Positions 1 through 6,237 of a stretch of DNA of 10,797 bases are shown piece by piece. The notes under the pieces are model-generated. The model had not been told where the DNA came from, did not search any database, and saw nothing but the letters and a program-made list of their open reading frames with translations. This DNA is from an uncultured Ruminococcus sp. GTDB taxonomy: Bacteria; Bacillota; Clostridia; Oscillospirales; Ruminococcaceae. The stretch is taken from assembly GCA_937926145.1 (NCBI GenBank), contig CALANW010000135.1, positions 1-10,797 of the forward strand, given 5' to 3'. Made by a program: the position numbers and the translations under genes. Numbering within the stretch: the first letter of the stretch is position 1; each line of letters begins with the position of its first letter.

Positions 1-38
1 AATTCCTACAGAGCATCACATCTCTGTAGGAATTTTTT
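1..38 (+). terminator. Strong 13-bp hairpin with T tract (rightward terminator or leader hairpin of the leftward unit)
   Basis: Positions 1-13 (AATTCCTACAGAG) pair perfectly with 22-34 across an 8-nt loop, and six T residues cover 33-38. On the plus strand this is a textbook intrinsic terminator for a gene entering from the left. The promoter at 75-102 fires leftward through it, so on the minus strand the same hairpin would lie about 35-70 nt into a new transcript. It could then act as an attenuator or a bidirectional terminator. The bases left of position 1 that would decide this are outside the window. Confidence 0.7.
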
Positions 39-74
39 GTTCCGTGGATATTTTATTATCTTATCTCAACAAAT

Positions 75-102
75 ATTATATCATATATCTTGTCTTTGTC
101 AA
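75..102 (-). promoter_or_regulatory. Near-consensus sigma-A promoter reading leftward
   Basis: On the minus strand a perfect -35 box TTGACA (97-102) is followed by a 16-nt spacer and a perfect -10 box TATAAT (75-80). Transcription would start near 67-70 and leave the window at position 1. It lies just beyond the leftward terminator at 119-144, so it looks like the start of a new transcription unit after the gyrase genes. The downstream gene is not in the window. In Bacillus an rRNA operon occupies this place, which is only a hypothesis here. Confidence 0.8.
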
Positions 103-118
103 GTATTTGTTTGCTATG

Positions 119-144
119 AAAAAGGACGGATATAGAATCCGCCC
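119..144 (-). terminator. Intrinsic terminator, leftward, probable end of the gyr transcription unit
   Basis: Read on the minus strand, 144-137 (GGGCGGAT) pairs with 131-124 (ATCCGTCC) through eight base pairs including one G-U, with a 5-nt loop at 132-136. Five T residues follow (119-123 on the complementary strand). On the plus strand the stem has an A/C mismatch and no T tract, so the leftward direction is favoured. It lies about 470 nt beyond the gyrA stop and is the first good leftward terminator after that gene. Confidence 0.7.
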
Positions 145-310
145 CAGGCTGTCGAAAAAGTATATTGCATTTATGAATATTGACAAAAAAGAATTTTATA
201 ACTTGATTGCTAAAAGAAAAACCGCCTCTCATATCCCGTCGGCACTAAACGCTCGTCGCTTTGCTTCTCACGTTTATTTACCGAGAATAGTTGTTCTGTA
301 CACAAAGAAT

Positions 311-386
311 GGCGCAATTCACATTTTATGGTTTTACGAAACTGATTTCTCATATTTCGTTCTCCATATTTGGTGTGAATTGCGCC
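311..386. repeat. 76-bp interrupted palindrome with 13-bp perfect terminal inverted repeats
   Basis: The ends 311-323 (GGCGCAATTCACA) and 374-386 are perfect inverted complements. Inside them TATGG (327-331) faces CCATA (364-368), and ACGAAA (336-341) faces TTTCGT (355-360). Nearly the whole element can thus fold into one long hairpin with small internal loops. TTTT follows on the plus side, so it could terminate rightward transcription, but the stem is far longer than a usual terminator. It could also be a small palindromic repeat or a structured RNA. No target-site duplication is evident. The 145-310 stretch next to it shows no recognisable gene or RNA. Confidence 0.65.
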
Positions 387-410
387 TTTTAATTTGTTAG
401 TGATTTCGCT

Positions 411-574
411 ATTGCAGCAATGCCTTTAGCTAAAGTTTAAGGAGTTTCGCTTTCTGCTAAAGGTCAAATTGACCTGCGACAAGGGACTCTGTCCCCTTGA
501 CCCCTGCCACCCTTTAAAAAGCGTGGACGTAAACTTTATTTTGCTTCGCATATCTCATCAAATTTGAGCTATGC
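411..574. other. Cluster of nested palindromes downstream of gyrA (candidate structured RNA or intergenic repeat)
   Basis: Several inverted repeats are packed here: ATTGCAGCAAT (411-421), CTTTAGCTAAAG (424-435), AGGTCAAATTGACCT (461-475), a hairpin at 480-499 with GGGAC/GTCCC, a hairpin at 507-526 with CCAC/GTGG and CTTT/AAAG, and a hairpin at 548-574 with stem arms 548-557 and 565-574. A 9-bp pair, TAAAGTTTA (431-439) with TAAACTTTA (530-538), can enclose three of these hairpins in a cloverleaf-like multiloop. CCTTTAGC (423-430) with GCTAAAGG (456-463) is a competing pairing. No plausible reading frame spans it. It is transcribed with gyrA if the unit ends at 119-144. The folding is by eye only. 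Confidence 0.5.
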
Positions 575-578
575 AAAT

Positions 579-612
579 AATTACGCATTAAGCATTACGA
601 ATTACGCATTAA
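579..612. repeat. Two 13-bp direct repeats abutting the gyrA stop
   Basis: AATTACGCATTAA occurs at 579-591 and again at 600-612, with a 21-bp period; the spacer between them (GCATTACG) is a variant of the same word. The array ends 2 bp before the gyrA stop codon (615-617). Short ATTACG-type iterations are common as intergenic filler in many bacteria, so a dispersed low-complexity repeat is the simplest reading. Confidence 0.6.
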
Positions 613-614
613 AT

Positions 615-3176
615 TTACTCTTCTCCGTTATCGTCGTCGGGAACTTCTTCCTCTACGATAACTTCGCTGTTTTCTTCGGCTTCGGCTGCTTTCATCTCGG
701 CTTCAAGCTCTGCTTCGCTCGGCTCTTCTACCTTTGATGTTTCTGCACTGTCGTCATGCTCGGCTCTTGTGAAGGAAACGACCTTTACGCCGTCCGATAC
801 TCTCATGAGGCGAACGCCCGTTGCGTATCTTCCCATTACTCTTATATCGTTTGCTCGAATTCTGATGATAACGCCGTCATCTGCGATCATAATGATATCG
901 TCGGTATCGTCTACGACCTTTATTCCGCAGACATATCCCTTTTCGTCCGATACCTTATAGTTGAGCATACCGTATCCGCCTCGGTTCTGTATCCTATACG
1001 AATCAAGGGTACATCTTCTGCCGTTGCCCTTATCGGTAACGGTGAGGACAGTTGCGCCGTCACGGACTCTTGCCATTGAAACTACCTCGTCGCCGTCACG
1101 GAGCTTTATTGCCTTTACGCCGTGAGCGGAACGGGACATTTTACGGATAGTGTTCTCATCGATACGGATAGCGTAGCCATTCTTTGTTGCGACCATTACC
1201 TGAGCGTTTCCGTCGGTCATTCTTACGCCTGCGATCTCGTCGCCCTCGTCAAGACCTATTGCGATAAGTCCGTTCTTTCTTACGTTCTTATAAGCATCGA
1301 GCGGAGTACGCTTTATCTTGCCGTTCTTTGTTACCATAATGATATTCTTGCCGCTGTCGAAGTCGGTTGTTTTTATCATTGCGGCTATCTTCTCGCCCTC
1401 GGAGAGAGGGAGGAGGTTAACGGCGTTCGTTCCTCTTGACTGCTTTGAACCCTCGGGTATCTCAAAGCATTTGAGCTTATACATTATGCCCTTATTCGAG
1501 ATAAAGAGGACATTATCGTGCGAAGACGAGATGAACATTTCCTCAACGAAATCCTCTTCGCGCTGTTTCATACCCGTTACGCCCTTGCCGCCTCGCTTCT
1601 GAGCCTTATAGTCGCTTACGGGCTGGCGCTTGATATAGCCGATGTTTGTATAAGTAACAACGCACTCCTCAACGGGGATAAGGTCTTCGATATCGACTTC
1701 GCCAGTTACGCTTTCGATAGAAGTTCTTCTGTCGTCGCCGTATTTATTCTTAACGGTTTCAAGCTCTTCGGACATAATTTCGAGAACTTTTTCGTGGCTT
1801 GCGAGAATTTCCTTATACTCTGCTATCTTTGCATCGAGTTCAGCAAGTTCGTCCTCTATCTTCTGTCTTTCAAGACCTGTGAGCTGGATAATTCTCATCT
1901 GAGCGATAGCATTCGCCTGAACCTCGGAGATGCCGAAGCGTTCCATAAGTCTTGACTTAGCTTCGTTCGGGTCTTTGGACGAGCGACAGATATTTACTAC
2001 TTCGTCAATATTGTCGGAGGCAATTACCAAGCCTTCCAAAATGTGCGCTCTTTCCTCTGCTTTGCGGAGGTCGAACTCGGTTCTTCTGCGGATAACATCA
2101 ACTTGGAAGTCGATATATTCTGTGAGTATCTGTTTAAGGGTGAGGACCTTCGGCTCGCCTCTTACGAGGGCAAGCATAATGATTCCGACTGTGTCCTGAA
2201 GCTGTGTATTTGCAAAAAGCTTATTGAGGACAAGCTGTGGGATAGCGTCCTTGTTGAGTTCGATAACGATTCTTACTGCGTGATCCTTATCGGATTCATC
2301 GCGGATATTGTGTATACCCTCGATGCGCTTGTCCTTTGCAAGATTTGCGATATTTTCGATAAGTCTTGCTTTATTGACCATATAGGGGAGTTCCGTAACG
2401 ATGATACAGTTTCTTCCCTTGATCTCTTCGATATTTGTAACGGAGCGAAGTGTTATCTTTCCGCGTCCCGTTGCATAAGCGGCACGGATTCCCGCTCTGC
2501 CCATGATAATACCGCCTGTCGGGAAGTCAGGACCCTTGATATATTCCATAAGCTCGTCAAGCTCCGCATCGGGATTTCTGACAAGGTGCTGGATAGCGTT
2601 TATGGTTTCGGTGAGGTTATGCGGCGGGATATTCGTAGCCATACCGACTGCGATACCCGTTGCGCCGTTTACAAGGATATTCGGATATCTTGACGGAAGA
2701 ACTTCGGGTTCTTTCAGGGTATCGTCATAGTTTGAGATATAGGGGATAGTGTTCTTGTTGATATCGGCAAGCATTTCGCCTGCGATCTTCGCCATTCTCG
2801 CTTCGGTATAACGGTAAGCGGCAGGGGGGTCGCCGTCGATAGAACCGAAGTTTCCGTGACCGTCAACGAGAGGGTAGCGGAGCGAAAAGTCCTGCGCAAG
2901 TCTTACGAGGGCATCATAAACAGACGCGTCACCGTGAGGGTGATACTTACCGAGAACCTCACCGACGGTGTATGCGCACTTACGGTAAGGCTTATCGGAG
3001 GTATTGCCTGCGTCATTCATTGTGTAGATAATTCGTCTGTGAACGGGTTTAAGTCCGTCACGGACATCGGGGAGCGCTCTTGCAACGATTACAGACATAG
3101 AATATTCGAGGAAGGATTTTTTCATTTCCGATTCGATATCTCTATGAATGACCTTTGCGTTCTCGTCATTATACAA
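615..3176 (-). CDS. gyrA: DNA gyrase subunit A
   Basis: Breakage-reunion subunit of DNA gyrase (A2B2), which introduces negative supercoils with GyrB. The 853-residue length is usual. The winged-helix/tower core (about 1-495) carries the catalytic tyrosine Y123 in AAYRYTEAR, after the HPHGDAS segment (79-85). The six-bladed DNA-wrapping domain (about 500-805) holds the GyrA box QKRGGKG (526-532). A strongly acidic tail follows (about 807-853). The start is TTG at 3176: AGGAG at 3187-3191 lies 10 nt upstream, the ATG inside that leader runs straight into a stop, and the next in-frame ATG (residue 18) would cut into the conserved N-terminus. Residue 84 is Ala where E. coli has Ser83. It follows the YcxB-like gene by 28 bp and is probably co-transcribed with it. 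The family call is certain; the TTG start is very likely. Confidence 0.98.
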   Translation of the reverse strand: MYNDENAKVIHRDIESEMKKSFLEYSMSVIVARALPDVRDGLKPVHRRIIYTMNDAGNTSDKPYRKCAYTVGEVLGKYHPHGDASVYDALVRLAQDFSLRYPLVDGHGNFGSIDGDPPAAYRYTEARMAKIAGEMLADINKNTIPYISNYDDTLKEPEVLPSRYPNILVNGATGIAVGMATNIPPHNLTETINAIQHLVRNPDAELDELMEYIKGPDFPTGGIIMGRAGIRAAYATGRGKITLRSVTNIEEIKGRNCIIVTELPYMVNKARLIENIANLAKDKRIEGIHNIRDESDKDHAVRIVIELNKDAIPQLVLNKLFANTQLQDTVGIIMLALVRGEPKVLTLKQILTEYIDFQVDVIRRRTEFDLRKAEERAHILEGLVIASDNIDEVVNICRSSKDPNEAKSRLMERFGISEVQANAIAQMRIIQLTGLERQKIEDELAELDAKIAEYKEILASHEKVLEIMSEELETVKNKYGDDRRTSIESVTGEVDIEDLIPVEECVVTYTNIGYIKRQPVSDYKAQKRGGKGVTGMKQREEDFVEEMFISSSHDNVLFISNKGIMYKLKCFEIPEGSKQSRGTNAVNLLPLSEGEKIAAMIKTTDFDSGKNIIMVTKNGKIKRTPLDAYKNVRKNGLIAIGLDEGDEIAGVRMTDGNAQVMVATKNGYAIRIDENTIRKMSRSAHGVKAIKLRDGDEVVSMARVRDGATVLTVTDKGNGRRCTLDSYRIQNRGGYGMLNYKVSDEKGYVCGIKVVDDTDDIIMIADDGVIIRIRANDIRVMGRYATGVRLMRVSDGVKVVSFTRAEHDDSAETSKVEEPSEAELEAEMKAAEAEENSEVIVEEEVPDDDNGEE

Positions 3177-3204
3177 ATTAAAACATCTCCTGTTCTGTAA
3201 CTGC

Positions 3205-3924
3205 TCAGTCAGCTACTTTATATCGGATTCCCATTACCGCAGCGAGCTTATGTCTTGTCTTTTCAAGCTCCTCTTCGGAGAAAACGTCCTGCGGAACGAT
3301 GAAAACATACTTTTTTCCAACTATTATAACGAACATATCGTCACGGTCGATAATATCGACTGCGCCGTCAAGGTGAATGAGCGTTGCAGGAGGAGCTTTG
3401 TCCTCTTCCGCTTCGCTTTTTTCCTCTTCGGGAGCATTGCCGTCACTGTTTTCGGAAGAAGCTTCTTCCGTGACCTCGGACGGTTCGGCGGATTCGCCGT
3501 TCTCGTCATAAACTGCGGCATTTTCGGCATCAGCCATTGTTATTTTTATCGTCTGATCCGTTATTTCGATATCATATTCCGAGCCGTCAAGCTTTTCAGC
3601 CGATTTTTTTACTTCATTACGGTTTTTTATCGGCTGAGAAATGAAATATGCTCCGATAACAACGCATATCGCTATCATAACTATCGGTCTTACATCGCCC
3701 GATTCGGAAGTGAGCAGCATAAGCACAGAAGAAACTATCGCAATGACAACAAGCAGCATTTTCAGAAAAACTTTCTTATAGACATACTTTTTCTGAAAGG
3801 TCTTATAGCCCGAAAGTATCATTTCCGCGCTGTTTTTATATTTTGCTTTTGCAAGGGGAACGGGTTCTCTTTTCTGGAAGTTATCGTCCTGACCCTCGCT
3901 GAACATTTCTTTTAACATTCCCAT
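3205..3924 (-). CDS. YcxB-like membrane protein with acidic insertion, function unknown
   Basis: A 239-residue protein of unknown function. A basic/amphipathic N-terminus (1-52) is followed by two hydrophobic spans (about 53-71 and 79-96), suggesting a two-pass membrane protein. After it, 116-130 and 178-230 look like the two halves of a YcxB-type domain (beta strands ending in a hydrophobic IVGKKYVFIVPQDVF, then a helix). Between them sits a Glu/Ser/Ala-rich, very acidic, probably disordered stretch (about 131-176). The YcxB assignment is from the pattern only. Start ATG at 3924 has GGAG 9 nt upstream; the ATG two codons later is an alternative. It lies 77 bp after gyrB and 28 bp before gyrA, a place where most relatives have no gene. 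No catalytic motif is visible. Confidence 0.85.
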   Translation of the reverse strand: MGMLKEMFSEGQDDNFQKREPVPLAKAKYKNSAEMILSGYKTFQKKYVYKKVFLKMLLVVIAIVSSVLMLLTSESGDVRPIVMIAICVVIGAYFISQPIKNRNEVKKSAEKLDGSEYDIEITDQTIKITMADAENAAVYDENGESAEPSEVTEEASSENSDGNAPEEEKSEAEEDKAPPATLIHLDGAVDIIDRDDMFVIIVGKKYVFIVPQDVFSEEELEKTRHKLAAVMGIRYKVAD

Positions 3925-3965
3925 TTGGCTCTACTCCAAACAACATATTTTGGTGCGTGGTACAT

Positions 3966-3984
3966 AACTGCCCAAAGGACAGTT
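3966..3984. other. Small hairpin in the gyrB / membrane-gene spacer
   Basis: On the minus strand AACTGTCC pairs with GGGCAGTT around a 3-nt loop, eight pairs including one G-U. No T tract follows in that direction, so it is not a clear terminator for the gyrB transcript. On the plus strand five T residues follow, but the stem then has a mismatch and no gene runs that way. It may be an mRNA-processing or stability element; the evidence is weak. Confidence 0.35.
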
Positions 3985-4001
3985 TTTCAGAAATATATTC
4001 A

Positions 4002-5945
4002 TTATATATCGAGATTTTCGACGAACTTGGCGTTCTTCTCGATAAATTCCTTACGGGGAGCGACCTTGTCACCCATAAGGATAGTGAATATCTCGTCTGC
4101 CTTTACAGCGTCTTCCATTTCGACCTTGATAATGGTTCTGCGCTCGGGGTCCATTGTTGTTTCCCAGAGCTGGTCGGGGTCCATTTCACCAAGACCTTTA
4201 TAACGCTGAACATCGACCTTGGCATTGTTTTCGCCTGCAAGCTCCTTTATATAGATATCTCTTTCCTCATCGGAGAAAGCGTAGCGTACCTGCTTGCCGC
4301 GCCATACCTTGAAAAGCGGCGGCTGTGCGATATAAACGTTGCCGTTCGTAATGAGCTGGCGCATAAAGCGGAAGAAGAATGTCAGAAGCAGAGTTCTGAT
4401 ATGCGAACCGTCGACATCGGCATCCGCCATAATGATTATCTTGCCGTAGCGAAGCTTTGAAATATCGAAGTCCTCGCCGATAGATGTACCGAGAGCCGTT
4501 ACGACAGGCATAAGCTTTTCGTTGCCGTAGACCTTATCGATACGAGCCTTTTCGACGTTGAGCATCTTGCCCCAGAGGGGGAGGATAGCCTGATAGCGTC
4601 TGTCACGTCCCTGCTTTGCGGAACCGCCCGCAGAATCTCCCTCGACGATATAAATTTCGGTAAATTCTATATCCTTTTCGGAGCAGTCGGCAAGCTTGCC
4701 GGGGAGTGAAGCGGAGTTCATCGCGGATTTTCTTCTTGCGGTATCTCTTGCTTTCTTTGCGGCTTCTCTTGCGCGCTGTGCAGCCATTGATTTATCGAAG
4801 ATATCCCTTGCTTCGGCAGGATTTTCTTCAAGATAGCACATCAGCTTTTCGTAGACCATATTTTCTACGAACGGACGGACTTCGGGGTTGCCGAGTCGTC
4901 CCTTTGTCTGACCCTCGAACTCGCAGTTCGTGAGCTTTACGGAAACGATAGCTGTAAGTCCCTCACGAACGTCTTCACCGATAAGCTTTTCGCCGTCTTT
5001 GAGGAGGTTGAACTTCTTGCCGTAGTCGTTGAGTACCTTTGTCAAGGCGTTCTTGAAGCCCGTTTCGTGCGAGCCGCCGTCGATAGTATGGATATTATTT
5101 GCGAAAGAGAGTATAACTTCGTTATAGGAATCGTTGTACTGGAGTGCGACCTCTGCAGAAGAGTCGCCCTGCATACCGCTGACGTAGATGACTTTCTGCG
5201 TTAAAGGTTCAAGACCTCTTGTTTTATGGATATGCTCAACGAATTCTCTGATACCGCCCTCATAGTGGAGTATCTCTGTTCTCGGCTCTGCTTCGTCACG
5301 CAGGTCGGAGAATACTATTCTTACGCCTGCATTGAGGAATGCCTGCTCACGAAGTCTTTTCAAGAGAACTTCGTAGTCATATACTGTTGTTTCTTCAAAT
5401 ATAAGAGGGTCGGCTTTGAACTTTACGGTCGTACCCGTTTCTGTGGTATCGCCGATAATTTTAAGCTCTTCGTCATATTTTCCTCGCTCAAAGCGCTGGA
5501 AATGGATATGCTTGCCGTCCTTTACGGTCAGTTCGAGCCATTCGGAAAGTGCATTTACGACAGATGCGCCAACGCCGTGAAGACCGCCTGCGACCTTATA
5601 TCCGCCGCCGCCGAACTTACCGCCTGCGTGGAGTATCGTATAAACTACCGTTGCGGCGGAGATGCCCTCTTTCGGGTGGATACCCGTTGGGATTCCTCGT
5701 CCGTTATCGGCAACTTCGATAACATCGCCGGGGAGAATTTTTACATTGATCTCGGAGCAGTAGCCTGCGAGTGCTTCATCGATAGCGTTATCGACTATTT
5801 CATATACAAGATGATGAAGTCCCTTCGGACCGGTCGAACCGATGTACATACCCGGTCTTACTCTTACCGCTTCAAGTCCTTCCAAGACCTGAATTTGGTT
5901 TTCATCATATTCAGTGTTTACTGCGGCTTTCTGATTTTCAGCCAT
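4002..5945 (-). CDS. gyrB: DNA gyrase subunit B
   Basis: ATPase subunit of DNA gyrase. The 647 residues match the short Gram-positive form without the proteobacterial insert. The GHKL ATPase domain holds Glu49 (YEIVDNAIDEA), Asp80 (ADNGRGIP) and the GGLHGVG loop (120-126); the transducer holds QTKGRLGN (346-353). The TOPRIM domain has VEGDSAGG (434-441, catalytic Glu435) and DADVDG (508-513), followed by the C-terminal RYKGLGEM motif (581-588). ATG at 5945 is chosen because AAAGGTGG (5953-5960) lies 7 nt upstream; the frame stays open to an ATG at 5972, but that start has no such site. The start overlaps the end of remB by 8 bp, pointing to translational coupling. Trp458 sits where E. coli has Lys447. 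Subunit A is encoded two genes downstream. Confidence 0.98.
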   Translation of the reverse strand: MAENQKAAVNTEYDENQIQVLEGLEAVRVRPGMYIGSTGPKGLHHLVYEIVDNAIDEALAGYCSEINVKILPGDVIEVADNGRGIPTGIHPKEGISAATVVYTILHAGGKFGGGGYKVAGGLHGVGASVVNALSEWLELTVKDGKHIHFQRFERGKYDEELKIIGDTTETGTTVKFKADPLIFEETTVYDYEVLLKRLREQAFLNAGVRIVFSDLRDEAEPRTEILHYEGGIREFVEHIHKTRGLEPLTQKVIYVSGMQGDSSAEVALQYNDSYNEVILSFANNIHTIDGGSHETGFKNALTKVLNDYGKKFNLLKDGEKLIGEDVREGLTAIVSVKLTNCEFEGQTKGRLGNPEVRPFVENMVYEKLMCYLEENPAEARDIFDKSMAAQRAREAAKKARDTARRKSAMNSASLPGKLADCSEKDIEFTEIYIVEGDSAGGSAKQGRDRRYQAILPLWGKMLNVEKARIDKVYGNEKLMPVVTALGTSIGEDFDISKLRYGKIIIMADADVDGSHIRTLLLTFFFRFMRQLITNGNVYIAQPPLFKVWRGKQVRYAFSDEERDIYIKELAGENNAKVDVQRYKGLGEMDPDQLWETTMDPERRTIIKVEMEDAVKADEIFTILMGDKVAPRKEFIEKNAKFVENLDI

Positions 5946-6225
5946 TATTTGACCACCTTTCATTAGCGGCATTGCCGCTTTCCGACCTCTTTCTCAAAGT
6001 AGAGGCGGAGATCTGTGATATATAGACAGTTTCTTTTCCCGTTTTATCGCAGCATATAACAAAGGATTTCGGCATTTCGTAGGAAACGTTAAAGGTCTTG
6101 CTGCCCTTTCCTGCGGCGTTGAGAAATTCTTTTGTATGCTTGCTGACGGAAGTATTTTCAATATCGAAGATGCCGATTATATCCTTATCGCATACGACCG
6201 TATCTTCGCCGAGATGCAGATACAT
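5938..6225 (-). CDS. remB: RemB/YaaB-family protein (DUF370, extracellular matrix regulator)
   Basis: A 95-residue protein beginning MYLHLGEDTVVCDKDIIGIF and containing the conserved SASTLRKR near residues 74-81, both typical of the small YaaB/RemB proteins encoded between recF and gyrB in Bacillus and Clostridia. In B. subtilis RemB affects biofilm-matrix gene expression, and its relative RemA binds DNA; the role in this organism is inferred. The last dozen or so residues (NAANERWSNNG) are probably a variable tail that doubles as the gyrB ribosome-binding region, because the stop lies 8 bp inside gyrB. The ATG at 6225 has AAGGA 7 nt upstream and is 12 bp from the recF stop, so recF, remB and gyrB are almost certainly translated from one mRNA. 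Confidence 0.92.
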   Translation of the reverse strand: MYLHLGEDTVVCDKDIIGIFDIENTSVSKHTKEFLNAAGKGSKTFNVSYEMPKSFVICCDKTGKETVYISQISASTLRKRSESGNAANERWSNNG

Positions 6226-6237
6226 AGATTGTTCCTT

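Noticed and set aside
181..240. T-rich minus-strand run after GGCGG near 220, as a second leftward terminator
   Set aside because: The possible stem is only about three pairs; the hairpin at 119-144 is far better.
44..400. 118-codon plus-strand open frame in the left intergenic region
   Set aside because: It runs through the leftward promoter, the leftward terminator and the long palindrome at 311-386; its translation has no family resemblance and no ribosome-binding site is seen.
4001..4006. TATAAT on the minus strand at the gyrB stop, as a promoter for the membrane gene and gyrA
   Set aside because: No acceptable -35 box is found 16-18 nt upstream; the region is simply A/T-rich.
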